This document shows, one piece after another, positions 41,327-51,098 of a stretch of 64,000 bases of DNA. Each line of letters opens with the position of its first letter. The stretch's first letter is position 1. The stretch is from Listeria farberi (GTDB lineage Bacteria; Bacillota; Bacilli; Lactobacillales; Listeriaceae), in NCBI RefSeq assembly GCF_014229245.1, contig NZ_JAARZJ010000005.1, positions 62,001-126,000 on the forward strand. Reading direction: 5' to 3'. The notes beneath the pieces are model-generated. The model worked only from the letters and a program-made list of their open reading frames with translations. It searched no databases and had not been told where the DNA came from. The translations under genes were made by a program, and so were the position numbers.

Positions 41327-41968
41327 ATGGTTTTAAAAGAAGCATGCATTGAAAACACTACTAACTTAGAGAAGGTTATTGCGGCTGGAGCGAATCGAGT
41401 TGAGCTTTGTGATAATCTAGCGGAGGGCGGAACTTCGGTTAGTTACGGGGTTACGAACTATGTGGCGCAAGTTTGCCATGAAAAAAATGTAAGTGTAATG
41501 GCAATGGTCCGTCCCCGAAAAGGAAATTTTATCTATACAAAAGAAGAAATTACGATTATGATTGAGGATATTTTGATGTACAAGAAATTGTCAGCTGATG
41601 GCGTGGTTTTCGGCTGTATTACGGATGCGGGATTATTAGATAAACCAGCCATAAATGAATTGTTGAAAGCCGCAAAAGGTTTAGAAGTGACTTTTCATAT
41701 GGCATTTGATGAGTTAGTAGAAATAGAAAAATTACCGGCAATAGACTGGTTAGCTGAGCAAGGCGTTACGCGAATTCTCACGCACGGTGGTGACGGTGCT
41801 AAACTTCCCGAAGAAACTTTTGTTCACTGGCGAAAATATATTGATTACGCAGCAGGACGAATCATTATTTTACCAGGTGGAGGAATTAAATCGCACAATA
41901 TGGAATGGATTACAAAAGAAACAGGAGCGACTGAAATACATGGCACTGACTTGTTTGGGGAGCGCTAA
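41327..41968 (+). CDS. cutC: CutC family protein
   Basis: 213 residues, the PF03932 TIM-barrel family (KEACIENTTNLEKVIAAGANRVELCDNLAEGGTSVSYG, MVRPRKGNF, THGGDGAK...). Historically linked to copper homeostasis, but the enzymatic role is unclear; its position after a sugar PTS suggests a carbohydrate link. ATG 41327 is chosen (GGAGGG 6 bases upstream); ATG 41324 is possible. The protein lacks signal or membrane segments. Confidence 0.88.
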   Translation: MVLKEACIENTTNLEKVIAAGANRVELCDNLAEGGTSVSYGVTNYVAQVCHEKNVSVMAMVRPRKGNFIYTKEEITIMIEDILMYKKLSADGVVFGCITDAGLLDKPAINELLKAAKGLEVTFHMAFDELVEIEKLPAIDWLAEQGVTRILTHGGDGAKLPEETFVHWRKYIDYAAGRIIILPGGGIKSHNMEWITKETGATEIHGTDLFGER

Positions 41969-41979
41969 AACTCCCCAAA
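41954..41979 (+). other. Hairpin at the end of cutC
   Basis: TTTGGGGAG pairs with CTCCCCAAA across the cutC stop codon, but it is followed by A residues rather than a T tract, so it may stabilise the 3' end rather than terminate. Confidence 0.4.
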
Positions 41980-42001
41980 TAAAAAAAATTTAAAAAAAGG
42001 C

Positions 42002-42030
42002 TTGCAACCGTTTTCTTTATATGATATATT
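42002..42030 (+). promoter_or_regulatory. Promoter of the beta-glucoside PTS gene
   Basis: TTGCAA (42002-42007) and TATATT (42025-42030) with a 17-base spacer, about 10 bases upstream of the RAT sequence. Confidence 0.75.
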
Positions 42031-42041
42031 TATCTCATCAC

Positions 42042-42069
42042 AAAGGATTGTTACCAATTCATTGGGCAA

Positions 42070-42073
<4 letters not shown>
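42042..42073 (+). promoter_or_regulatory. RAT (ribonucleic antiterminator) target of a LicT/BglG-type regulator
   Basis: AAAGGATTGTTACC, then GGGCAAAACCT: the conserved halves of the RAT hairpin bound by BglG/SacT/LicT proteins. Its 3' end overlaps the left arm of the terminator at 42070, so binding prevents termination. Confidence 0.85.
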
Positions 42074-44074
<2,001 letters not shown>

Positions 44075-44082
44075 AATCCATT

Positions 44083-44120
44083 AAAAACAGCTTGGGCAAA
44101 CATCTGCTCAAGCTGTTTTT
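44083..44120 (+). terminator. Terminator after the beta-glucoside PTS gene
   Basis: AAAAACAGCTTG pairs with CAAGCTGTTTTT, with GGCA/TGCT extending the stem. Confidence 0.9.
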
Positions 44121-44154
44121 ATGTTATACTGAGGTAAAAATAGGTGGTGAGCGG

Positions 44155-45030
44155 ATGTTAGTAAAAGGTGACTTGATAGGGATAATTTGTTGTTCTGATG
44201 GCCGAAAAAAGGAAGACAAGAAGGATCTGAAGCGTCTTAAACAAGTCTTAGAAAAGGAATTTGGACTTCAGGTGATTTTTGCGAAGACTATTTTTCAAAC
44301 AGATAGTTCGCCTTTTAGTGGTACTCCTGAGGAACGAGCAGCTGAATTAATGAAACTATATCAAAATCCGGATGTGAAAATGATTTTTGATTTTTCGGGC
44401 GGGGATGCGGCTAATCAAGTATTACCATACCTTAACTTTGACATTATACAAAAAGCAGACAAGCCTTTTATCGGTTATAGTGACTTAACCGTGATATTAA
44501 ATGCAATTCTTGCGAAGACGAAACGGCCTGGCTTTAATTACTTACTGCGAAATTTAGTAAGTGAAGCTAGCGAGATACAACGAGCTCAATTCAAAAACGC
44601 GTTTTTCGAGAATCAAATTGCGATAAATGGGAATTCCCTTACTGATTTTGAATGGAGCACGGGTGAGATCGTGGGTGGTAATATCCGCTGCTTTTTGAAA
44701 CTAGCAGGAACGGAATTTATGCCTGATGTCTCGAACAAAATAATTTTGTTAGAAAGTTTAGGTGGAAAAGAGGCGAAAATTGCTTCTTACATAGCGCAAT
44801 TAGAACAGTTAGATGTGTTTTCGAAATGCTCAGGAATAGTTGTGGGAGAACACACTGAGGCTGAGAAAAATGGGGAATACGACAGAATAGGCACTTTATA
44901 TCAACAGATTGGATTAAAATATAAGTTGCCTGTTTTTCGAACTAAGGAAATCGGTCATAGTATCGAAGCAAAACCATGCATAATTGGAACAAAAATTAAT
45001 GTTTCACGTGAAACATTAACAAATTTTTAA
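44155..45030 (+). CDS. S66 family (LD-carboxypeptidase/MccF-like) protein, serine missing
   Basis: 291 residues from ATG 44155, with AGGTGGTGA upstream; a longer frame from 44092 runs through the preceding terminator. The two-domain S66 pattern is visible. However, at the nucleophile elbow it reads FSGGDAANQVLPYL, where active relatives have GGxxSNQLLPY, so Ala86 stands where the serine should be. The Glu (LLESLGG) and His (EIGHSIEAKP) regions are kept. It may be inactive, or use a different mechanism. A parS site is encoded within its last codons. Confidence 0.8.
   Translation: MLVKGDLIGIICCSDGRKKEDKKDLKRLKQVLEKEFGLQVIFAKTIFQTDSSPFSGTPEERAAELMKLYQNPDVKMIFDFSGGDAANQVLPYLNFDIIQKADKPFIGYSDLTVILNAILAKTKRPGFNYLLRNLVSEASEIQRAQFKNAFFENQIAINGNSLTDFEWSTGEIVGGNIRCFLKLAGTEFMPDVSNKIILLESLGGKEAKIASYIAQLEQLDVFSKCSGIVVGEHTEAEKNGEYDRIGTLYQQIGLKYKLPVFRTKEIGHSIEAKPCIIGTKINVSRETLTNF
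45000..45015. other. parS chromosome-partition site 3, inside the S66-family gene
   Basis: Perfect TGTTTCACGTGAAACA, read as the codons N-V-S-R-E-T near the C terminus. About 29 kb right of the origin. Confidence 0.92.
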
Positions 45031-45063
45031 TATTTTTATTGCGAAATATTCATAATTGACCTT

Positions 45064-45069
45064 TAATAT
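45064..45069 (+). promoter_or_regulatory. Probable -10 element of the LhrC-type small RNA
   Basis: TAATAT lies about 8 bases before the expected 5' end; no good -35 lies 17 bases upstream, which fits an activator-dependent (LisR) promoter as described for the LhrC family. Inferred. Confidence 0.45.
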
Positions 45070-45076
45070 AGAACTT

Positions 45077-45180
45077 GTAAGCAAGGAATACAATTAGTTT
45101 TACTCCCTTTTTGCTAATTGTAGAATTCCTTAAAATCCTAAACTCCCTTTTTGGACCGACTTGATTGTCGGTCTTTTTTT
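45077..45180 (+). ncRNA. rli22: LhrC-family small regulatory RNA (Rli22-like)
   Basis: About 104 bases, ends inferred. A long stem is formed by GGAATACAATTAG and CTAATTGTAGAATTCC, with an apical loop containing ACTCCCTTTTT. A single-stranded stretch repeats AACTCCCTTTTT, and a GACCGAC/GTCGGTC terminator with eight T residues closes it. Two exposed CU-rich UCCC motifs are the hallmark of LhrC RNAs, which pair with ribosome sites of envelope-protein mRNAs under cell-wall and heme stress. I recall Rli22 mapping to this locus in L. monocytogenes. Confidence 0.78.
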
Positions 45181-45263
45181 TATTTTTCTAAGCTGAAAAC
45201 TATTCAATTTTTTGTTAAAATGATAACATAAAAGAAAATGCGTATGAAAAAGGAGTTTTTATC

Positions 45264-45602
45264 ATGAAAGTTGAAGGATTACTTGGCTTTTTAGGGGCGG
45301 CAATGGGTATTGGATTTAGTTTGATGGTTCTTGTTATTCCTGATATTTCACAGGCTTTAGAAGAGGAATCGTTTTTCTTCTATATGTTAACGATTGGTTC
45401 GCTTGTGCTTTCAGGGGTGGGGCTTGCAGGCTCGTTTGTTGTTTCGCATAAACCTCGTCTTGGTGGAGCAATGATGGTTGCAGCTGCAATTGGTTGTACC
45501 ATGTCGATTTCCATCATGTTCTTACTACCAATCGTGTTACTAGCTGTTGGTGGATTAATTGCACTAATTAACTATGAAGAAGCTGCTTCAATAGAAGAAT
45601 AA
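45264..45602 (+). CDS. Small membrane protein of unknown function
   Basis: 112 residues with four hydrophobic segments (about 5-27, 38-58, 68-85, 87-105), glycine-rich, and an acidic C-terminal tail. AAAGGAG precedes ATG. I do not recognise a named family beyond a DUF4064-like four-helix layout. It lies alone between the small RNA and a bidirectional terminator. Confidence 0.8.
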   Translation: MKVEGLLGFLGAAMGIGFSLMVLVIPDISQALEEESFFFYMLTIGSLVLSGVGLAGSFVVSHKPRLGGAMMVAAAIGCTMSISIMFLLPIVLLAVGGLIALINYEEAASIEE

Positions 45603-45640
45603 AACAAAAACGCTGTCCATGTGGGTAGCGTTTTTGTTTT
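45601..45640. terminator. Bidirectional terminator between the small membrane gene and the HAD gene
   Basis: AAAACAAAAACGCT pairs with AGCGTTTTTGTTTT. It serves converging transcripts and overlaps the HAD stop codon. Confidence 0.88.
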
Positions 45641-46448
45641 AACATGAAAGATATTTTTTTAAAAAGTAGTAAATTCCGTCGGCGTCATTGGCTGTTGTTA
45701 CATAATCGGCGCTTTTTTTCACGAGTTCGCTCGCGTTTTCCATTGCGACCCCAGCACCAGCTACTTCAAGCATTCCAATATCGTTTTCACCATCACCAAA
45801 AGTAATGACATTTTCTGGTTTGATGTCTAAATGAGCAGCGAGATTTTTCACGGCATATTTTTTATCCATATCTTTGGGCAAAATTTCGATATTATTTGCA
45901 TGAGAAGAAAGAATAGAAACATCAGATAGTTTTTCTAATTCGTTTCGAAGGATTGCAAGTTTATCGAAATCCTCTTCTTCAATGACAATGCCGTTAATGA
46001 ACTGGTCAGCATGTTCCAAGAAGGTTTCTTTTGTTTTAATTGCAACGAGTTTTGTTGCATTTACGCGACCTTTATCCTCTTCATCAGTAAAATAATAAGG
46101 TGGATTTTTAGTGTAGTAAACGGTGTCAGTCGAGAAGAAAAACACGGGTAAATCATGGTCTTGGCATAATAAAAATGTTTCTAGTAATGCAGATTGTTTC
46201 ATTTTTTCTTGTTGAATGATTTCGCCGGAAACTGCCACTACGCCACCATTTGAGGCGATAACGTCTGCTTTTGGATGAACGAGTTTGGCAAAGTCTGTTG
46301 CGGAATTATACATTCGACCAGTGGAAACGGCAAAATGGTGACCTTCTTCTATTAGTTGTTGCAATAAGTTTAGTGTTTTTGGTGAAATTGTTTGATTTTT
46401 TTGTAGTAATGTTCCGTCTAAATCAGAACAAATTAAGTATTTTTCCAA
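45639..46448 (-). CDS. HAD-superfamily sugar-phosphatase-like hydrolase (Cof type)
   Basis: About 269 residues, Cof/IIB subfamily. Motif I is ICSDLDGTLL, a cap domain lies in the middle, and motif IV is ITFGDGENDIGMLEVAG. These are soluble, Mg-dependent phosphatases of sugar or nucleotide phosphates. TTG 46448 is chosen because AAAGGAAGG lies 5 bases upstream; ATG 46490 in the same frame has no ribosome site and overlaps the LacI gene. It follows the LacI gene on the minus strand, probably in one transcript. Confidence 0.86.
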   Translation of the reverse strand: MEKYLICSDLDGTLLQKNQTISPKTLNLLQQLIEEGHHFAVSTGRMYNSATDFAKLVHPKADVIASNGGVVAVSGEIIQQEKMKQSALLETFLLCQDHDLPVFFFSTDTVYYTKNPPYYFTDEEDKGRVNATKLVAIKTKETFLEHADQFINGIVIEEEDFDKLAILRNELEKLSDVSILSSHANNIEILPKDMDKKYAVKNLAAHLDIKPENVITFGDGENDIGMLEVAGAGVAMENASELVKKSADYVTTANDADGIYYFLKKYLSC

Positions 46449-46464
46449 ATGGACCTTCCTTTCG

Positions 46465-47520
46465 TTATAGCTTAGAGCCGCATGATTCACGGATAATTAA
46501 TTCTGGATTGTGATTAATTATCATTGGCTCGACTTGACCGTTAATCGCGCTAATTAGTTGTAAAATAGCCATTTTACCAAGATATTCATTGTGTTGATCC
46601 ATGGAAGTTAAACGCGGAGTTTGGTAATCGCCATTCATAAATTGATCACAGCTAACAATTGCGATGTCTTCAGGGCAAGAAAGTTTCGCGTCATTAATCG
46701 CCCTAATCGCCCCAATTGCAACATTATCATTGATTGCTACAAGAGCGGTAGGTAAAGTAGGACTATTCTCCAGAAGTGTAGTCATCGCCGCATAACCATC
46801 GGCTGTATAGTAATCAGAAAGAACAATCCACTTTTCATTAACCGGATGTTTGTAATTAGCCATAGCAGCCTTAAAAGATTCCAATCGGTAGGAGGTGATT
46901 TTTACACCAGCTTCTCCGCCAATAAAACCAATATTTTTATGACCAAGTGCAGTTAGATGGCTAACTAAAGTTGTTACGCCTTTTTTTAAATTACGCTCAA
47001 TAAATAAACAGTTGAGTTCAGGAATTTTTGACCCGATAACAACAACGGGAATTTCTTTGTTTAGTTGATTTAAAGCATTGATGTAGTTTTTTGGAACAAC
47101 TTCTTTATCAATTTCGCCACCTAAAATAAGTAAACCATCCACTTGTTTTTCTAAAATAATTTTCAAGTAATCTTCTTCAGTTAGGGAATGTTGATTATTT
47201 TTATTATTTGGCTCCGCAAGCATTGTATTGAACAGAATCGTTGAAAACATATAATCTAGTGCGAATTTTTGAATTTGCGTTATAAGTGAAATGAAATAGG
47301 GATTAGAAATATCTGGTAAAATAACGCCTATATTCTTTGTCTGCTTATTAACCATTCCACGAGCAAATACGCTAGGTGTGTAATTATGTTCATCAATGAT
47401 AGCTTGGATTTTTTTGCGTTTCACAGCTGAAACCGAGGGGCTATTATTGATGACTCGTGAGACAGTAGAAACAGAAACACCACTAAGTTTCGCAATTTCT
47501 TGTATAGTTATTTTTTTCAT
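46465..47520 (-). CDS. LacI-family repressor of the ROK-GH9-PTS operon
   Basis: 351 residues. The HTH and hinge helix are at 1-60 (TIQEIAKLSGVSVSTVSRVINNSPSVS), followed by the periplasmic-binding-like sensor and the usual ELIIRESCGSKL ending. It is divergent from the ROK gene with about 200 bp between. Two near-perfect operators (TTGGTAACGTTATCAA and TTTGGTAACGTTACCAAA) lie in that gap. It probably represses both directions until a phosphosugar binds. AGGTGAA precedes ATG. Confidence 0.92.
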   Translation of the reverse strand: MKKITIQEIAKLSGVSVSTVSRVINNSPSVSAVKRKKIQAIIDEHNYTPSVFARGMVNKQTKNIGVILPDISNPYFISLITQIQKFALDYMFSTILFNTMLAEPNNKNNQHSLTEEDYLKIILEKQVDGLLILGGEIDKEVVPKNYINALNQLNKEIPVVVIGSKIPELNCLFIERNLKKGVTTLVSHLTALGHKNIGFIGGEAGVKITSYRLESFKAAMANYKHPVNEKWIVLSDYYTADGYAAMTTLLENSPTLPTALVAINDNVAIGAIRAINDAKLSCPEDIAIVSCDQFMNGDYQTPRLTSMDQHNEYLGKMAILQLISAINGQVEPMIINHNPELIIRESCGSKL

Positions 47521-47594
47521 TAGGAATATTCACCTCGTAAGCGTTTTTAGCTATTTTAAGTGTAGCCTATTTATGTCTAAATAACAAGCGAAAT

Positions 47595-47610
47595 TTGGTA
47601 ACGTTATCAA
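47595..47610. promoter_or_regulatory. LacI-type operator O1
   Basis: TTGGTAACGTTATCAA: palindromic TGGTAACGTT core, located just upstream of the -35 of the divergent operon. Confidence 0.8.
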
Positions 47611-47627
47611 AAATAAGCAAAAAAGGG

Positions 47628-47656
47628 TTGACATATCAAAATTATCCGGTTATTCT
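47628..47656 (+). promoter_or_regulatory. Promoter of the ROK-GH9-PTS operon
   Basis: Perfect TTGACA (47628-47633) and TATTCT (47651-47656) with a 17-base spacer. A cre-like site follows at 47662 and operator O2 at 47689. Confidence 0.75.
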
Positions 47657-47661
47657 ATGTT

Positions 47662-47676
47662 AGAAAGCGCTATCAA
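47662..47676. promoter_or_regulatory. Candidate cre site (CcpA)
   Basis: AGAAAGCGCTATCAA fits the cre pattern WTGNAARCGNWWNCA well. It overlaps the presumed transcription start, so it would act by repression on preferred sugars. Confidence 0.7.
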
Positions 47677-47688
47677 CAAATGTTTTAA

Positions 47689-47706
47689 TTTGGTAACGTT
47701 ACCAAA
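47689..47706. promoter_or_regulatory. LacI-type operator O2
   Basis: TTTGGTAACGTTACCAAA is a perfect 18-bp palindrome between the promoter and the ROK start codon. With O1, 94 bp away, it could form a repression loop. Confidence 0.85.
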
Positions 47707-47721
47707 AATGAGGTGGAATAG

Positions 47722-48687
47722 TTGAACATACAAGAATCTGTCATCGGCATTGACTTAGGTGGCACTAAAATTTTAATCGGTGAAGTAACAAAAGATGGGG
47801 AGGTGCTGCACTCCAAAAGCTACCCGAGCAATACAGAAAATCAAGCCAAAGCGGTAGAAGTTCTGCTAAATGCGCTAGATGATTATTCGGAAAATATTGG
47901 TTTTATAGCAACAAAACAAGTTGGGATTGGTGTGGGCCTAGTAGGACGCGTAAATTACAAGGCGGGCATTTGGCTAGAAATCGAACCAGGAAAAACAAAT
48001 CCGACACCACTAGCGGAAATTTTAGAAACGAAAACGGGATTGCCAGTGAGGCTTGGTAATGATGTAGTTTGCGCAACAATGGCTGAAAAACAATTTGGTT
48101 GGGGGCGAGAAACAAACGATTTTATTTATTTAAATGTTGGCACTGGTCTTGCTGCTGGATTTGTGGTAGACGGACGGATTACACAAGGTGGGCACTTTAA
48201 CGCTGGTGAAATTGGTCACGCCGTCGTAGATATTCATAGCGATGTACTATGTGGATGTGGCAGACGCGGCTGTGTGGAGCGTCTTGCTTCTGGCCTTGGA
48301 ATAAAAGAAGAAGCGCTTAGACATTTAAATGAGTATCCTACATCCCTTCTTGCTGATAATAAAGCCGAATTAACTGGAAAAATGGTTCTTCATGCAGCAG
48401 AACAAAAAGATAAACTTGCTGAAAAAATCATTGATAACGCAACGCTTCAGCTAGCTAATTTAATTATGAATATGGTTCGGACGACAGATCCAGAATGTGT
48501 CATTCTAGGCGGAGGCGTGACAAGAAACGAGCTTTTTTTCCAAAAGATACTAGCTAATCTTCAAAGTAATACAATCCGTTTTGTTACAAAAGGCGTTGTT
48601 CGCTCACAGCTTGAAAAGGATAAAGTTGGTTTAATTGGGGCGGCAGTTATTGGAATGAGACTAGGAAATGAAGGAGGACAAGAATGA
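47722..48687 (+). CDS. ROK-family sugar kinase
   Basis: 321 residues. The ATP loop GIDLGGTKILIGE opens the protein. The ROK zinc motif CGCGRRGCVE lies near 178, after the GEIGH sugar-binding segment. No DNA-binding domain is present, so this is a kinase rather than a repressor. TTG 47722 follows GAGGTGG. It overlaps the GH9 gene by 4 bp (ATGA). Probably phosphorylates the unmodified sugar released by the GH9 enzyme. Confidence 0.9.
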   Translation: MNIQESVIGIDLGGTKILIGEVTKDGEVLHSKSYPSNTENQAKAVEVLLNALDDYSENIGFIATKQVGIGVGLVGRVNYKAGIWLEIEPGKTNPTPLAEILETKTGLPVRLGNDVVCATMAEKQFGWGRETNDFIYLNVGTGLAAGFVVDGRITQGGHFNAGEIGHAVVDIHSDVLCGCGRRGCVERLASGLGIKEEALRHLNEYPTSLLADNKAELTGKMVLHAAEQKDKLAEKIIDNATLQLANLIMNMVRTTDPECVILGGGVTRNELFFQKILANLQSNTIRFVTKGVVRSQLEKDKVGLIGAAVIGMRLGNEGGQE

Positions 48688-51086
48688 AGCCGAAAATGAA
48701 GCAACAAATTGTGCAAACAGGTATTATTCATCGACCACTTCCAATTGAAACAGAACATGCGCTAGAAACGATAGCGAAAAAGAAACAAGTTTTATCAAGT
48801 AGAACATTGTTTAGCTCTGAAAAACAGGTTTCCTTGGATTTTTCACATCAAGGTGCTGGAGAATTTATTATATCTGATCAAGGCGAGATTAAGTTGACTT
48901 CTCCAGTCGTTATGCCACATTGGCCAGCAGGTGCGCCAGATGACGGTGATTACACCAATTTTGGTAACGTTCTCATATATGCGCCACTCCAAAATGAAGA
49001 TTGGAACAGCTTTAATCGGATGAGAATTCAAGTTTTTCCAGATTTTCCTGGTGTAACGAATCCATATTTAATGATTAGTTTTAAAAATGATGGAACCGTG
49101 AAAGTACCTGATATATATGGGCGCGAAGGTGTTCATGGCGTGAATTTAATTAACCAGGAATGGAACGATGTGATTTTTGAAATTGAAGGATTGCCACGGG
49201 ATAAAATGACAGAAATTAGTTTTAGTTATTATTTGAATGGCCCGGAGCGACTGACTGCTGGAACAATGGAATTATTCATTAGTGAAATTAAACTAGAGCA
49301 AATTAGTGAGCCAGAAATCTCCAAGGGCTGGATTCCGCAAGATAATTCGCTAATTTATTCCCACAACGGTTATTCCAAAGATATGCCAAAAGTGGCGTTT
49401 TGTGCGAATAAACTAGAAACAACTAGCTTTACAATTCACGAAAAAGAAACGGATAAAGTAGTTTTCACTGGAAAAAGTTACCAAAATACCACAGAAACAG
49501 GAAATTTTCGTATTCTCGACTTTTCTGATTTACAAACTTTGGGTGAGTATTATTTAAAATTTGCTGATATGCAAACAGAAATTTTCCAAATTGGGACTTC
49601 CGAAGTGATTTGGGAATCTTCTATCTGGAAATCACTTAATTTTATTTTCTGTGAACGTTGTGGTTGTCCGATTTTTGGGAAACATACGACTTGTCACGCG
49701 GATATTATCGCTGAACATGATGGAAAACAGTTGTCTTTCAATGGTGGCTGGCATGACGCAGGTGATGTCTCACAACAACTTATTCAAACAGCGGAAGTAA
49801 CGATGGCTTTATATGAAATGGCTGCGAGTTTATCTGAAAAAGATGAAATGTTGCGGATGCGCCTTTTAGAAGAAGGCGAGTGGGGATTAGATTTTATTTT
49901 GAAAACACGTTTTGGAGATGGTTTTAGAGCGACAAGTGCAGGTATGACGAGATGGACGGATGGCCTTGTTGGTGGCATGGATGACGCAATCGCGCGGGTT
50001 CATAATCAAGCTTATGAGAATTTTTATTGTGCTGGGATTGAAGCGTATATCGGCAATCAAATCAAGGATAACGCCACTATGCAGAATCATTTAATAAGAA
50101 TTGCGGAAGAAGATTTGCTTTTTGCGATTGCGGAACTGGAAAAACATGGAACTGGGCAAAAACCGATTTTCTGGGAGCATACGTATCAAACCTCAGAAAG
50201 TCTATATTATGCGACTGCTTCGTGGGCGGCTTCGATGGTTTATCAATTAACAAACAAAGAAATATACGCAGAAAAAGCGGCCGAGTGGTTAGTTTTGATG
50301 TTAGAAGCGCAAGAAAAAGCTGGAATTAGGGACAGCGAGACGAATGAACTTTATAAAGGATTTTTCTACCGAGATAAATCACACAAAGTTATTCAGCATT
50401 TTAATCATCAAGCACGTGAACATCTTTATTTACTGGCACTTGAGGCGGCTCTTGAAACGCAACCAGATCACGCCGAAAAACAAACTTGGCTACAGGCGGT
50501 CGAAATGTATGGTGACTATTTGAAAAAAGTAACACGTTTCACTAAACCATATCCGCTCATTCCGGCAGGACTTTACAAAAAAGAGGAGTATTTAGACGAA
50601 GCAAGTTTTCACTTACAGCATTTACTCATTGATGAACGAGCGATAGAAGAATACCAATTGCAATACGAACAAGGTATCAAAATAAATGATGAGATAGCGT
50701 TGCGAAAATTCCCGATTTGGTTCTCGTTTAGAGGAAATAACGCCATTTTACTTTCGGCAGGAAAAGCGGCATCAATTGCTGGGAAGATTTTGCAAGACAA
50801 GGCGCTCTTAAATATTGCAGAAGGCCAATTGCAGTGGGTAATAGGAATGAACCCATTTGGACAATCAATGATGCACGGCGAAGGTTATCGCTACGCACAG
50901 CAATACAGTGTACTAAATGGCGAAATCACAGGAGAAATACCAGTTGGAATGGAAACTTTTAGAAATGAAGATGAACCATACTGGCCGGAGTTTAATAATG
51001 CAACTTATAAGGAAGTTTGGGTCGGTAATGCCGGCAAATGGATGTCAATTGTAGCAGATTTAAACAAAATAACAGGAAAGTTATAG
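48684..51086 (+). CDS. Glycoside hydrolase family 9 enzyme, cytoplasmic
   Basis: 800 residues. The first 225 form a substrate/accessory beta region, followed by a CelD_N immunoglobulin-like domain (about 235-310: PKVAFCANK, FRILDFSDLQTLGEYYLKF). The GH9 alpha/alpha barrel follows, with the catalytic base motif GGWHDAGDVSQQ near 355 and late NDEPYWPEFNNATYKEVW segments. There is no signal peptide, unlike secreted cellulases, so it probably acts on an imported oligosaccharide. Some related GH9 enzymes are exo-beta-glucosaminidases. An operator-like sequence lies inside the gene at 48961. Confidence 0.88.
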   Translation: MKPKMKQQIVQTGIIHRPLPIETEHALETIAKKKQVLSSRTLFSSEKQVSLDFSHQGAGEFIISDQGEIKLTSPVVMPHWPAGAPDDGDYTNFGNVLIYAPLQNEDWNSFNRMRIQVFPDFPGVTNPYLMISFKNDGTVKVPDIYGREGVHGVNLINQEWNDVIFEIEGLPRDKMTEISFSYYLNGPERLTAGTMELFISEIKLEQISEPEISKGWIPQDNSLIYSHNGYSKDMPKVAFCANKLETTSFTIHEKETDKVVFTGKSYQNTTETGNFRILDFSDLQTLGEYYLKFADMQTEIFQIGTSEVIWESSIWKSLNFIFCERCGCPIFGKHTTCHADIIAEHDGKQLSFNGGWHDAGDVSQQLIQTAEVTMALYEMAASLSEKDEMLRMRLLEEGEWGLDFILKTRFGDGFRATSAGMTRWTDGLVGGMDDAIARVHNQAYENFYCAGIEAYIGNQIKDNATMQNHLIRIAEEDLLFAIAELEKHGTGQKPIFWEHTYQTSESLYYATASWAASMVYQLTNKEIYAEKAAEWLVLMLEAQEKAGIRDSETNELYKGFFYRDKSHKVIQHFNHQAREHLYLLALEAALETQPDHAEKQTWLQAVEMYGDYLKKVTRFTKPYPLIPAGLYKKEEYLDEASFHLQHLLIDERAIEEYQLQYEQGIKINDEIALRKFPIWFSFRGNNAILLSAGKAASIAGKILQDKALLNIAEGQLQWVIGMNPFGQSMMHGEGYRYAQQYSVLNGEITGEIPVGMETFRNEDEPYWPEFNNATYKEVWVGNAGKWMSIVADLNKITGKL
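48961..48974. promoter_or_regulatory. LacI operator-like sequence inside the GH9 gene
   Basis: TTGGTAACGTTCTC shares the TTGGTAACGTT half and centre with O1 and O2, about 1.27 kb downstream of O2. The right half is imperfect. Confidence 0.4.
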
Positions 51087-51098
51087 GAGGACAAAAAA

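Noticed and set aside
44092-44154. N-terminal extension of the S66-family protein
   Set aside because: The extension is translated from the preceding terminator hairpin; ATG 44155 has a strong ribosome site.
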